From Trichobilharzia regenti (Eukaryota; Platyhelminthes; Trematoda; Strigeidida; Schistosomatidae): a DNA stretch of 64,000 bases. The stretch lies in contig OX235270.1 in the NCBI GenBank assembly GCA_944472135.2, forward strand, positions 117,195,842 through 117,259,841, read 5' to 3'. This document shows positions 20,990 through 33,415 of this stretch, in pieces. Positions within the stretch are counted from its first letter, which is position 1. Each line of letters begins with the position of its first letter. The notes under the pieces were generated by a model, which saw only the letters and a program-made list of their open reading frames with translations, was not told the origin of the DNA and searched no databases. The translations under genes were made by a program, and so were the position numbers.

Positions 20990-22780
20990 AAAATTTAATA
21001 ACGATATATTATCACAATGCGTACGTGAGGGACGCCAGTTTATGGCCACCATCAATTTGTTAAATATTATATACATGGAGTAGACCTATTTACAATTTTC
21101 ACTAACACAGGATATGTATACAAGAAATGGCAATGGATTAATGTCAGTAAGCACACTTTACAGAGATAAAAACAATTTACATAATATAATCCCAGGCACC
21201 ATCGTTGTTTAAATTTGTCGAAAACGTGAGTAACTACTGGAAGTTGCGTTACATTTATTCCACGTGATGGACTATCAAAAGAGTATAAAAGTGGCTTGTA
21301 AAACGTTGGTTACTTTACCGTCAGCAATGTTTTCAGCAATATCATCTTCAAGAAGCTCACCACAGCAGTTTGTATCCGGATAAACATGCAAAGACGCGTT
21401 AAAGAATCAGCAAAATCAGCAATTAAAGAACCTTTTGATCTATTTTGGTCAGCAACCAGAAGGACTACGAACTAATCCATACTAAATAATGAATGGATCA
21501 TTCAGGAGAAGAATATTACCATGGAATGAGTCATCGGGATTCAAAGTGCAACTGTTAGCACTTTTCGCTGTTTTTTAGATATCCTGACATATTGGCTCCG
21601 TGATTTGGATTTGTCAGCATGACCAGCATCTGGATGAATATCCAGATGCTTACTACAGATTGTTTGCCGTGCGGATTTAGTTAATTTCATTTCGTGTGGG
21701 ATTTGATCGTTCTATGATTTTGATATATTCCGCAAATTATTGCTGTGATCATAGGAAGTATGAGTCTGCTTTATGTGCATTATTAGGCGGACTCCACCAC
21801 GACACCACCATTGTGTATACACCCGATATTGAGAAGGTCGAAGAATTTGAGTTGTACCAATGGCAACAACGGATTCAGATAATTCCTTGCCACTATAGAC
21901 AGAATATCACATTCTTTTCAGAAAGTAGACTAGTTGGTGAAGTATAAATGATGTCCAAGAAACTCACATCTTTCCATGTGATATTGTAGTGAGTTACCAC
22001 CTTGTTTTCTCATATTTCATCCGTATATCTGTTTTGTTTCACCCTCTGTATCAGGTAGTCATTATACGAACAACTCGTATTTGTTTAGGTGCTTTGGTCA
22101 TGACTCCTGCTTTTTTATCTGATATTATAAATAGAGGCAGAACAACAAGTGTAGTGTCTAAGTTCACACAATAAATGGTACTGTAACTTCTGAAGCTCTT
22201 ACATGGGAATTGAAAATTGTATCGCTTGCAAACACTCTTGGTGTTTCATTAAGTACTTTTTCGGAGTGGGCCAATTTGTTTGCCGCCTGCATTTCCGTTG
22301 GTAGTTTGTTCCATTTCTTAGCATGTATAATCAAGCAAACCTTTGACCTGGTGTTTGTTTTACACTGTTTTATAGCCACTGTACTCTTAAGTGTGTCTTA
22401 GCTGATATCCACTGTCATTTGAAAATCAAGTACCATTAATAGGTATATACGCTATGCGGTTTAGAATCTTATAGAAAAAGAATCAAGTTTAGCCGCAGTC
22501 GTCTCGGCTATCGTGTTCGGAGCCCCAGGATTTCACGTCTGGTGGAATAATTTGTGCCATTTTCGTTTCCGAATACCTTTAGCGTAAAATACCTCTGTAA
22601 TCCTTCTCCCTTTGGTTTGCCTTCTATGCGAATATTGCTGAATATGCATGAACAGCAATCTAGGGTTCGGTCCAAACGAACGTTGCACAGTAGAGAATAA
22701 ATTTATTTATTTAGTAGTATTCTAGATTCATTACTGTAGGCACAAGCTGGGAGGTATAGCTTTCAATATTCTTCAGGGTC
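20990..22780. other. Unassigned insertion or decayed segment inside the Ty3/gypsy relic
   Basis: This lies where the rest of RNase H should be, but is longer than needed and gives no pol similarity I can see. Open frames at 21696-21947 and 21989-22174 have no recognised domain. It is probably a nested insertion of an unknown repeat. Confidence 0.35.
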
Positions 22781-23984
22781 ATGAAGTTCTAACATAGACC
22801 TTACCTACTAAACGGCAGAACTTCCCGCCTCGTGAACTACGACATCTCGGGTTTATACCACAGTTTATCTCGGATACTAGACAGGTAAATATTAACGACT
22901 ATGAAGTTTCAGATGCTTCGTCACGTGTACATATTAACAACATTTTATGCCCCGATATCGACTGAGAACATCACACAGCCTATTGAAGAGAAAATGCTGA
23001 ACTAGGATATACAGCATCTCGTAAAATGACATCTTCAGAACTCACTGAGACTCCTTTTGGTACGACAAAAGTCTTTGTTACACCTCTCATGGTAAATGCT
23101 GACTTTTACTTCCAGAAGCTACGAGACGTTCCATTTTCGGGAAACTATATAATCTGTCACACCCAAGATTCAGTGCTGTCACAAGGCTGCTTGCAGAAGG
23201 ACTTCTAGGACCAAGTGAAGCCAGAAAATGGGAATGTTTTTCTTGCCACAGAGTCAAGATTCGTTGTCACACCGACAAAAAATTGGGCGATTTCTTTTAA
23301 CCCTGACCCGATATTCGACCGTATGCATATAGATATCGTTGATCTACTGCCTCCATCCAATGGTATCATCTGTGCTTCACTTGCACCGACAGATTGGCTC
23401 GTTGAACTATAGCAGATCCGCTGGCGGACGCATTCGCTGAAGCAGTTTCCCAGGCTCTAGTGAAAAAATGGATGGCAAACCATAGTCTTCCGTCCATTAC
23501 CACAACCGATAGAGAAGCATAGATCGAAATCCACCTTCCTCATCAGACCCCTGAGTTATTGGGATTAAATGAACGACTTCGTGCCACTGTATTTTCAGTG
23601 ACATGGTTAAGTGGTTACACTGGCAACTTATGAATGAGTTTACTGCCTCTCCGACCTGAAGTGACTGATCTACCAGATTTCACTTTTACTACGGAGCGTA
23701 AAAGTCATTTAAAACGAAGATAGCTGATACTCCGTTTCCGAATTAGTCTATTTGACAACGTTACGCTTCAGATAACGAAGTTCTGTTTGATATGATTCAC
23801 TATGTGCACATGTTGAAACAGCGCACAGATGAGACAAGTATATCACTTCTATGGTGGTAGCAACGACTGTCATACATCCCACTACGAGCGATAAACTTCA
23901 TTCATGCTTTCATTGGGATCTCTTCAACCCGCTTACGATGGTCTGTTTGGGGTTCCAGGGAGGAACAGCAAAGTTATTATTTCT

Positions 23985-24125
23985 TATTTTTGTTATTATA
24001 GCCTGATTCCACACAGTGCTTTTGGTACAGATATTGAATTTTCAGCATGTGACACTGGTAGTCCAAATTTAGCAGACCGACCATTGATATCGGCTATACG
24101 TCGGCCGGGGAAGATTCACTAAGGC
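23985..24125 (-). mobile_element. tRNA-derived SINE (family C), truncated, inside the gypsy relic
   Basis: The minus-strand body matches the family C copies at 2575-2760 and 24596-24785 ('ttccacacagtgcttttggt' complement, 'tgatatcggc'). It splits the integrase C-terminal end: gypsy-like sequence resumes at about 24125 with 'DTIRVDTAKLYRW'-type codons. The tRNA head is mostly missing. Confidence 0.65.
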
Positions 24126-24595
24126 AGAGACTATCAGGGTTGACACTGCGAAGTTTATAGATGGCTCCCAAGACGACGACAAACACTGCCTGAATGACGT
24201 ATCAATGCGTTCATTTACTGAAACTGCTACACCACTGGAAAAAACCACGGCTTAGGCATAAGGCTCAGACTGTCACTAATTAAGTGAGTGTCATTTTTTC
24301 TGCTGTCTTAATTTTAAATCACTGAATAACCCCTTATAAAAATATTCATATTTTTCTCAATAACTTTATCAAAACACTTTTCCACTCCATATTCCGTTTA
24401 TTCACATAATTTTTAATTTCCTCACGTCGTCTTCTCCTAAGGACTACAGACTCCTGACTGATTTTCATCATCTCGCGTATTTCCGACAATTATTATCGGT
24501 TTCATTATATTTATTGCGATTATTATTAATATAATTAACTTTTCATCCATTTTCAAGACTTTGTGTAGCAGATTGCACGTTTTATACACTACGTG

Positions 24596-24785
24596 CGTCT
24601 GTGGCACAGTGGTTAGGACTCTCGCCGACCATTCATATGGTCCGAGGTTGGATCCACTGTCGACGCACATCTGATATCTATGGTCGGCCAGTAAAATTTG
24701 GGCCACCGATATCCATGCTGAAAATTCCATACTTGTACCAAAAATACAGTGTGGAATCAAGCTGTAAATTAAAAAATGCATCCAC
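24596..24785 (+). mobile_element. tRNA-derived SINE (family C)
   Basis: Head with A box (TGTGGCACAGTGG, about 24600-24612) and a degenerate B box (GGTTGGATCCA), ending 'cgacgcaca', then the family body and an A-rich end at 'attaaaaaatgc'. Opposite in orientation to the copy 0.5 kb to the left. Confidence 0.75.
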
Positions 24786-24789
24786 AGTT

Positions 24790-27700
24790 CCTTATGAATT
24801 ACTGCCACTGTATATTAATCCAACAACTCGTATTCTTTAGCGCCTAAATTTGTCATTACATATATCAGTTTTCTGGTGGTGGGATCATGTGGTGACCCTA
24901 CATTAACTCCAATTGAAAGTGTCAGTGACATTGAACAATGAGTGGATGTTTAATTAACTTATTTATTCGAAGCAGTATCACGTTCGCTGGAGGCAAAAAT
25001 GCATGTCGTGTCATAGACGTTTGCTTGCTGACAGAAGACAGGAGCGATGCCTCCAGAGGTATTAACGTATATTATACTGATGTTGTTTGTACACTATTTC
25101 AGTGCATCGGTAGTAAAAAATGTGAATCACATGACCAACCTGCCATGGGATTAACTAGCTGTGTAGTCTTATAATTGGTCGGTCAATTAACTTTCAACTT
25201 ACCATTAGTCTTTTAATGCCTCCTGTGTTGAAATCGAGTTGATTATGTATCTTAAATAGTATTCTGCGTTACGGAGGGTTTTCTTCTGGATATAGATAGA
25301 TTTTCTGACAACGCTACAGACTGAAAGAATATAAAACTAATTCGCATACCCTTATCATACTCTTAGAGAAATTAATTTTATATATGCCCACCGGAAATTC
25401 TGTATGGCATGATCGAAAGTTGATTTTCAATAGTTATATATATATATACGATTCGCACAGTCGCCTTCAACTTACTGTGTTTCGCAAAACTTGAAGTTCG
25501 GCTTTATTACCGTCCGTTTCTCTCAAGTTTTAACCTGTGCCTTTTGGCACAACTTTGCTGGTATTTCGTCGGCGGCTTTTAGCGCATTTTAGAATATGAA
25601 GATGTGAATGTAATACAGCATACTGATTGGAGTATAATAATTTTGACCCTTTTGGATAACTTGATAAGGTGAACAACATAGGCTAAATTCACACTATCGG
25701 TTACCCGGCATTCCTTTTATTCTCTACTCTTTCTTTGTTTGCCTTCAGGGAAACCCAGAAGAAGATTCCTAAGAATTCATGATTGCATAGTAAATGCACA
25801 AAATTTCAAACGTGCAATACACTGTGCAGATCTTATGTAAAGACGCAAACTTCAGAAAGCAGCTGATATACCTTGTCAATGTAGTTGAAGACTGAACGAT
25901 CAATTCATGGTTGTTTGCTCAAACCCAACTCCTCCATATATTTCGCGGGAGTCGTCGGTAGTGCAGTCACCGTCCAATAGTTTGCTGTTCAGGGGAAGAT
26001 AAAAAACTATCAGAAGTATTATCATGATTTATTGTTGTAACATTTATTCTTAGACCTTGTTCATAACAACCTTATTGTTGGTTACATGTTGGTGTAAGAA
26101 TAAAGGATTCTTGAGTCGCTAATCAGTGTTCTGGTTTTCGCGTTGGTTAACACAAAGTGTTTCTGAAAGTCTTTGAGGGACAGCGTGAGGTCCAGCGTAT
26201 TAAGAGGTGGGCATTGACAGTTTATGAGAGTTGGCTGACACCCCTTGTTGTCGTGTTTTTGTAGACAGTCATAGGTATTATTTAGTTTTCGCGCCGTGTC
26301 CGAGTCTCTGTTGAGAATTGTATCCTATACTATAACACGTCCATCATTCTCCATATCCATTTGTTGTGTCATTCTCTATAATCTCTTGTAACCAGAGCCG
26401 TTTTCACCTGAAAGGCTTCTGGTGCACTATGCGAATTAGTTCCTGGCAGACATCTAGGAAACATATTTTTAAAATCCTAACGACGATGAAACAAATAATT
26501 ACAACGTTCGGTTTGGAATATTGATCCGAACTTCCTCAGAGTAGTTAATCCAAATTAAAGTAATAATACATTTATTCCTGTCCATGCAGTAACACACCAC
26601 CTGTACAGGCATGGATATGCAGTACTTAAATTACACAAATTTGGTTTGTCGTGAATTACATAGTTCGTGTTCTTCACTACTTTTGTTTGTGGCAACAGTT
26701 TGCTTATTAGTCATTCAATAGACCACGTTATGAGGTATAGGAGTATTATCTTCGCCAAGGTATATAAAAGGAAAGATATATCTTGTCTATGACATCCTTG
26801 CCTGATGATGTGAATCGTGAATATACGTCGAAAGAAGATGAACAAGAGAGTGAACTGTGGCCAAAATTTCGCCACGGAATTATTGTTAGTCTGTTTGTTA
26901 TGCACTTTAAACGGTATGTACTTCTGTATCAGACTTTAATGTTCATGTTCGACTGTGTATCGGGGTCATGGATAAGTGAATATGAAAAATATTTGTGCGC
27001 GACATACAGTAATACGTGTATGAGTGGTAGTTGAATATCACTTGTTGGCCTTTACATACGAATATACATATATATATAATCGGGAAAAATAGGTAGGCAT
27101 ACGAAATCAGTTATGCGTATCTATTTCATTGACCGATCAAAACTAGCATTGCGTTGGTCGACATCACACCACTTCACACATTCAGAGATTTTAGGATCTT
27201 CCCATATACGTAGAGCCTCTGAAGATCTGCTCGGTCAGATCCTGATCACATTTCATATAAATTAGCTCCATGAATCCTGGGCCATGAAGTGGCTTCTGCA
27301 CCTATCCTATTGGTGCTGTCGCTGGGTTATGCCTGTTTACACGGTAACCAGTAAGCTCTCTGTGATCAAGTTGCATGATCACGTGAAACGGCTACCAGGA
27401 TAAGACTGAAGTACTGGTTAAGAATGGGATGTGCGATGATGTCTGGACGAACCTAATTTTGCCTGTAGGAGACGGGCTTTTCAGGAATCTTCCTGACCAA
27501 CGAGACCTGTCTCGGAACTTTCTTCATATCGCCTGAATCGAGTATCTTTGGTAACATTGACACCAGGATCATAATGGATCACATTAGTGTTATTGACGAT
27601 TCTAACCAGTACGGAGCTATCAAAACAGGCTTAGACAGCTATGTTTCCATTGTGGAAGTTGTCGAGTGCTTGAGAAATACGATCATTTTCATCTATCTTT

Positions 27701-29690
27701 CAAGTAATCTGCTCAGCCTCTATTAACGCACCATACCTACTGCTTCTTTCATATTTTCCTTAAATTGTTTTTTTCAACAAACGGCACGGCCGCTCTGTGT
27801 GCACCAAGGAAAAATGCACGATAAGAGAATATGTTTTCTAAAGTGTATAAGCTAGTACACACTAATAATATAACAGCAACACTCTGGCGTGATTTTCAAA
27901 CCAAATCAATTGACAGAGTGAGTACAAGCTGCCTCTCGAAAACCGAGGCTACTCTGAACATAGTGAATTGTGCGATCGCCGGTGGAATAGGTGCGGTGTG
28001 TGGGGTTAGAAAATGTGTGAATTCAACTGAGCTTCAACCATTTTGCCCTCAAAGTTCAGTTTGTTTATGTGTACTGATGGTTGCATATTAGGGACAATTA
28101 TGTTTTCAAGGAACCAGAACACGGTGGTCGCATTGCATTCAACTAGTATCTTCCCACTGTCTGTGTATATTTCCTGAACTAGGGATAGGCAGTAACAGGC
28201 ATAATTGGCACATTTTTCCTTGATTTGTTGAGGAAGCGTTAGGGAAATCCTAGTCACCCGGCTAGAGCAGGCTGGTCGAAGGAGTCAGCCAGAGTGAGGC
28301 CAAGGTGCTGATCCAGCATATTGAATAGCTATTCAGTAGCTCACTGTAAGTTTAGAATGAGTGCAAAATTACCCACCGGTATCGCGTCCAGTGAAAGGAG
28401 ACAGAAGTTTGCTTTAAACGTATATTTATCATCGCCGAAGGTGGGTAAGTTAAGCGGGGTAGATTAACCAGCGCACAGAAGGGCATTCTTCACTCCATAG
28501 AGAAAAAGAACGACACAATTCATAGAGATCCTAACTGTCTGCCTCCTTGATCATCTACCGCCTGTGGGTGACAGTAGTGTTGCACAGATCCTGCAGCTAT
28601 ACAACCATCACGAGGGTCAGGTTTAGCTGAGCGCAGCAAGAAGGTAAACTCAAATTCGCTCAAGCGGCGTGATTAGTCTACCTCTCAGAGTAGAAAATTA
28701 GGCATGCGAATCATGCAGGAGGGTTGAGGACTATTAGTTGGTGAGGTGACAAATTAATACATCCACGTGTAAAATACACTTTCGGTTCACAAGCTGAGAG
28801 AGGCAACACCGCTATAGTGATTGTACTCATGGCCCTTGATGGAGACTCAGTCTTGGAGTCTCCGACTAATGCTCAAGGCTAAAAAACTGTTCCGAACAGA
28901 TTTGTACCGAAACCGAAACTTTTGAGGAAACTGCAAGATTGTTCTATGTCCTGTCTACTGCACAGGCCTCTTATTGGACTGGCATGAGTCCTAGTTATGG
29001 GATAGAAGAAACCATTAAAATGGTTCATTCGATGATGGATACATCCCGAATCTGATAAGCGGTTGTATCCCGATCCTTTGTCATTGTGAATATTAGTCGT
29101 AGGGATGACTAGCCTTTGAATTACGGATAGAAGAGTGTCGTCACTAGGACTTAAAATAATCTCTATAATTCCCTACCGAAGTTCGTTGTCGCAAATGCTT
29201 AGTACCCAAAAGTCGTGTGTCCTACGAAGACCATGTTTGCATTTTTTCTTAAAAGCTGTTCCATCTGTACGAACAATCATTTCCCAAAGCACTACTTCTG
29301 TGGAATGTTGGAAACATTGAATAGCAGACACCATAGAATTTTTCGTGTCCACAGCCGTTCATCTCTTCTCAGCCATTAATATTCAACAACTGCACATGAA
29401 GAGTATATTTACAAGCGATTGGAATCGATTAAGAAAAAAGTTCCCACCAACGGCTGGTATGCATTCAAAGTCACTGAAGCGTTGGCAATTACCAGCTACC
29501 ATGTGTTAACTTGAGCCAAACGCTTCTTACCTTTCAGCAACGTAGTCTTTTATAACACCCGCGTGAAATTGACGTGGACTATGTAGTTTACAGCAACAAA
29601 ATTTGATTTAACTCGGTGTCTTTTGCTTATTCGCTTAAAACAAGTTCCAAAAATTACCTATCAGGTTGTTCGTACGTTGGTTAAGGGATT
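24790..29690. other. 4.9 kb with no recognised gene
   Basis: Both strands were read. The open frames present (24938-25174, 26783-27034, 27831-28091, 28006-28257, 29135-29320) lack recognisable domains, splice context or signal peptides. Base composition rises slightly in GC over 27.1-29.5 kb, which may mark a decayed mobile element, but I could not assign one. No confident RNA gene. Confidence 0.35.
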
Positions 29691-29910
29691 TCATCGTGAG
29701 CTAACACTGTTTACAGAAACATTGGAAAACCTGGGAGTACTTGGCAGCTATTTCGTCCTAGTTTGGGACTCTTTATCAGTGCACACCCTCTGGAGTTCGA
29801 ATACAGGACCTCTTGGTTGCAAAGGCGAGCTCGTGGACCATCAAGCCAAGGAGACCTGATCCAATGGCTCATGAGTTCTAACTTATGCCAATTCACGACA
29901 ATCAATTAAA
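29690..29910 (-). mobile_element. tRNA-headed hammerhead SINE, decayed ribozyme
   Basis: Minus copy with tail, ribozyme and head in the usual order. Stem II and GAAA are kept (GTCCCAAACTAGGAC, GAAA), but the CTGANGA box reads CTGATAAAGA, so the core is broken. B-box-like GTTCGAATAC near 29790. Confidence 0.7.
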
Positions 29911-29959
29911 TCCCTACAAACCAATACTTGAATGTCGATGAGATGCTCACTGGCGACTG

Positions 29960-31130
29960 GCCCTATTCAGGTAGGTAGTTACCTGGGAGTGACATTTTTT
30001 TCCTACTTCTTAAGTTCTTCTCCGTATCTGGCACTTACCCTATAAAGTGGAAAAGTAGCTCTATAATTCCAAACCACAAAACTGGTGCTAAGGGTAACGT
30101 TTGCAAATGTAGACCTATAAATACAACATGACTTATCTTGTGAATCATTGAGGAAGTTGATAAACACCAATTGTCAGATTATCTACTCAGGAAAGACCAT
30201 GCTACAGGGCCTCTACACGGATTTCTAGAAAAATAGGTCCCGAGTTACTTGTCCTTTAGGTATTTTCAACTGAAACACTAGGAGTCGTGACGCGAGTAAA
30301 CTAGTCATTGTTCTCTGCTTCGATATATCTGGGGTACTTAACCTGGTATCTGACAATATTGTCTTTGGAAAACTGTACTCCTCTTGATTCGTAATTCACT
30401 ACTTAATCCATTTCTAAGCAATAGGATGCAAATGATTAAAGTCAAACCTACTTTGTCCCACTCATATTTGGAGTTGCCTCCCTAGACCACCTCTGTTTAT
30501 AGTCTGTATTAATAGTATTTAGAACTGCTTCACCGCAGGAAAACCATTTCTATATGCTGGCCCCCCTAAGGTCATTCACTTTGGTTGCAGCCATAAACTA
30601 AATGACTTGATAAGTATTATTCGTCTTGAACCAGGCAGTTTCGCACCGTGGTGTGCCGAATCCTGTCCATGAAACTAGCAAATACGGCTACATCTCTAAC
30701 GGTGACAGTAATCTTGACTTAACTATTGAATCAAATAGGTAAAACTAGTCAAACTCAACTCAGTCTCAGGTCTCAGTATCAGATGTTCCTGTAATTTAAC
30801 ATTCTCTAAACAGACTGATTAAATTGATGCGAAATGGGTAAGCTTCTAGGTTGCACTACTTGCAGTCTCTTTTGGTTTGAAACAAGGGTTCTATTATACA
30901 CAGTATGCTTTTGACCAACTTCAGAATATTGCCCGTGTGTTCTCAGCGGACTCAGACAGAGTGACGTTCTTGCATTAGGGGAGTGCAACAGCCATTTAAG
31001 ATCTCTGACTTATAGTGCTATCCTGACTACGCTGAGCGTTGTAGCAGACTGAAAATACAACCACTCTGGAAAAATAGACTTAGGCTAAACTTTATTTTCT
31101 AATGCAAGTAAACGAATCTTCTCAAGCAAT
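29960..31130 (+). mobile_element. CR1-type LINE relic (reverse transcriptase)
   Basis: Plus-strand fragments in order: 'SGTYPIKWKSSSIIPNHKTG', a 'CRPINTT' block (the usual YRPINLT), 'ATGPLHGFLEK' (QHGF region), and later a 'KVIHFGCSHKLN' piece. These are CR1-type RT motifs with many stops. It resembles the unit amplified at 33416-48104. Confidence 0.55.
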
Positions 31131-31348
31131 CCTACAGGTCAATAACTAAATCTACCTCCGTAATCATTTACAAACATAGAAATCATAATTACCTAGTCGC
31201 TGTAGAGCACTCTCATACTTGCATGCGGCTCTCGCTTTCCGAAATTCTTTCTGATCTTTCCCCGCTTCCTGCCAGCTGAGAGAAAGTTTTCTTAGGATAA
31301 CCACACGAGAATTTTCATTACAACCTTCATTCTCTCATTATGACTCTT

Positions 31349-33165
31349 ATTTTTTAATTATTATTCCCTTGTGTTCCAAGTGAAATATAGGGCTTCAGCA
31401 ACACATCTCCGCTTTGTTCTAATTTCTGCCATCCATTTCAGCTGGGTCCACAGATAATCATAATCTCCCGTCTCCTCCTTACACTATCTCCTCCACGCCA
31501 CCTTCACACTGGCACCCGTCGCTTTACATTTGGATTGCACTCAGAGGCCTGAAGCGCGATTTCATTCGACGATTTCCCCAATGTATATCCGATCAATCCA
31601 TCTCCGTTTTTTCCAACATATTTGTTGAGTAGTCTGGCTTTGATTGGTTTTTTCGCATAGTTTCTTGTTGCGTATTCTTTCTGGCCACTTGATCTTCATT
31701 ATGGGGCCAGTAAAGGCAGCCGCTGATGAAAGTTTGCCTGTTGAAAATCATTTCTGTGACACGTGGGCCGGGTTTCTGACCCGTATATAAAAACTGACTG
31801 AATTCGAATTGGTGTTGAATAGAATCAGAATCTTGTTTATTTACGCTGAGTGCGGAAGGTTTACAAACTGTTTTCAGGTTGATGAGAACGTACCTTGCCT
31901 TTAGGATTCTGACTTTGACATCTTCATCCGTTCAGTCTGTAGTTGAAACGATGCTTACCAGGTAAGTGAAGGAGACAACCTCTGTTAAACCTTTCCCGTT
32001 GATGGTGATTGGTGCTGGTTGTTGTAGCCGGTGATTAGTTATCTTCGTCACCTCCGTCTGCTATATGTTCACCTGGGATCCTGTCTTCTTTAGCTGTTTC
32101 TTCAAGCAGTTAGTTGGTTTTTGCCTGTAATTCTTCGAGTTTGCTTGACAATAGATGTATATGATCTGCGAAATCCAGATCTTCCAGAGTCTTCTTATCG
32201 GTGGTGCAGTTATTCATGTCTTCGCACTCCCAAGCACTGTCTGACGTGTAATCCAGTCCACCGCAATTAATAGTATATTCGGTCATAATAGGAAGCCGGC
32301 TTGTCTTACTTCGAACGCCTCGCTGGGTTTTCCGTCGTGGATCTCCTGACACGTGACATTGTTATATAGCCAGCTGTTGAATGAAGTTAAGAAGTAGTTA
32401 GGCGCTGCACGCCATAGTCTCGAAGTAGTTTCCAAAATGCTTTTCGGTCAACGCTGTCTGTCGAAGGCCTGTTCGAAGTGGATGAAGTCGAGGTAGAGGT
32501 TTGACTACCACTTTATGCTTTGCTCTGTAATGACGATGAGTAGAGTAGCAATTTGATCATCACATGATTTGCCTTTCCTAAATCGAGCTTGTTCCGGACT
32601 GGCGGGGTTCTGTATCTAGTGCATCCTTGATTCTCTCCTGGATGATTCGACTTAGTATTTTATTTGGCGTGGACAAAAGCATTATTCCAAGCCAGTTCTT
32701 GAAGGGACAAAAGGTACCCTTCTGTAGCAGCTTGGCAATGTAGCCTGTTGTGGTACTGTTTAAATATTTGCTGTTGATCTTTAATATGTTTTTTATATGA
32801 ATTGCAGTATAATTCCGCTAAATACAAGTTCCTGAATTCCCCCTCTCTGTGTTTTGGTTGGATTCTTGTAATTCGGTCATCTCGAAATACTAATACTACG
32901 ATTACCAATAATTACAACACCTGTCATCCAGTCAGTGGGTACTTTTCCTTCCTTCCAAACCTTCTGCAGTAATACAATCATCATATCTGCGTCAGTCTGT
33001 AGGTCCGCTTTCAGTGCTTTGGGGGAGCCTCCTGTGACCCTGCTGCTTTCCCAACTGGCCCTTAGTGGCTTGATAGTATTCAGGATTTCTGCTATCGTTG
33101 GAGGATTGGTGTCACGGTACATAGTATGATCATCCGTATATAGTGTAGCAACCAAATTCATTTAA
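31349..33165 (-). mobile_element. RTE (SR2-like) retrotransposon relic
   Basis: The minus strand from 33165 gives RTE RT pieces: 'TIAEILNTIKPLRASWES', 'ALKADLQTDADMMIVLLQKVW', 'EGKVPTDWMTGVV', then 'LQELAWNNAF' near 32700, followed by palm and C-terminal fragments. It ends at about 31349 with the RTE tail (complement of 'ttattattcccttgtgttcc'). Frames are broken. The plus-strand copy at 61020-62068 gives closely similar peptides. Confidence 0.72.
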
Positions 33166-33415
33166 TTATGATCTAAACTCAAGAAACTGATCACTATTTT
33201 CTACTGTATACGCGACTAAACTTCTTTGAGACATGCACCACAACGAAACGTTTCAAACGCAGGGGAAAGACGATTATTCGCCGATATTTTTGCCGTTTCA
33301 CTAAACAGTAATAGCATCAAACTCAAAATCACCCCAACAGTACCGTGAAGCAGGTAGACAGGCAGTGGATGTTCCTAAATAAAAAACAAGCACTCAATGA
33401 CAAAACTAGTCAGCC
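33166..33415. other. Left flank of the tandem array
   Basis: Single-copy-looking DNA immediately before the first 2632-bp unit. No gene seen. Confidence 0.35.

Larger units (their letters stand above)
19830..24270 (+). mobile_element. Ty3/gypsy LTR retrotransposon relic (pol)
   Basis: Disrupted plus-strand pol pieces lie in canonical order. RT start: 'RRLHPDRLSNVKVELNKKLE' (about 19945-20020). RT core: a 'YPLPHMSDS' segment and 'MPFGLMNPVQPF' (20080-20380). RT end (about 20640-20780). RNase H end: 'HINNILCPDID' after 'VSDASSRV' (22790-22990). Integrase zinc region with 'CHRVKIRCHT' (about 23180-23280), integrase core starting 'FDRMHIDIVDLLPPSNG' (23310-23540), and a C-terminal piece 'LQPAYDGLFGVPGRNSKV' (23915-23970). 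About 1.5-1.9 kb of unrelated or unreadable DNA separates RT from RNase H. Many stops and frameshifts; LTRs not identified. A Boudicca-like clade is possible. Confidence 0.7.

Noticed and set aside
24437..24808. Minus-strand 123-codon frame as a gene
   Set aside because: It runs antisense through a family C SINE and low-complexity AT DNA, with no domain or splice support.
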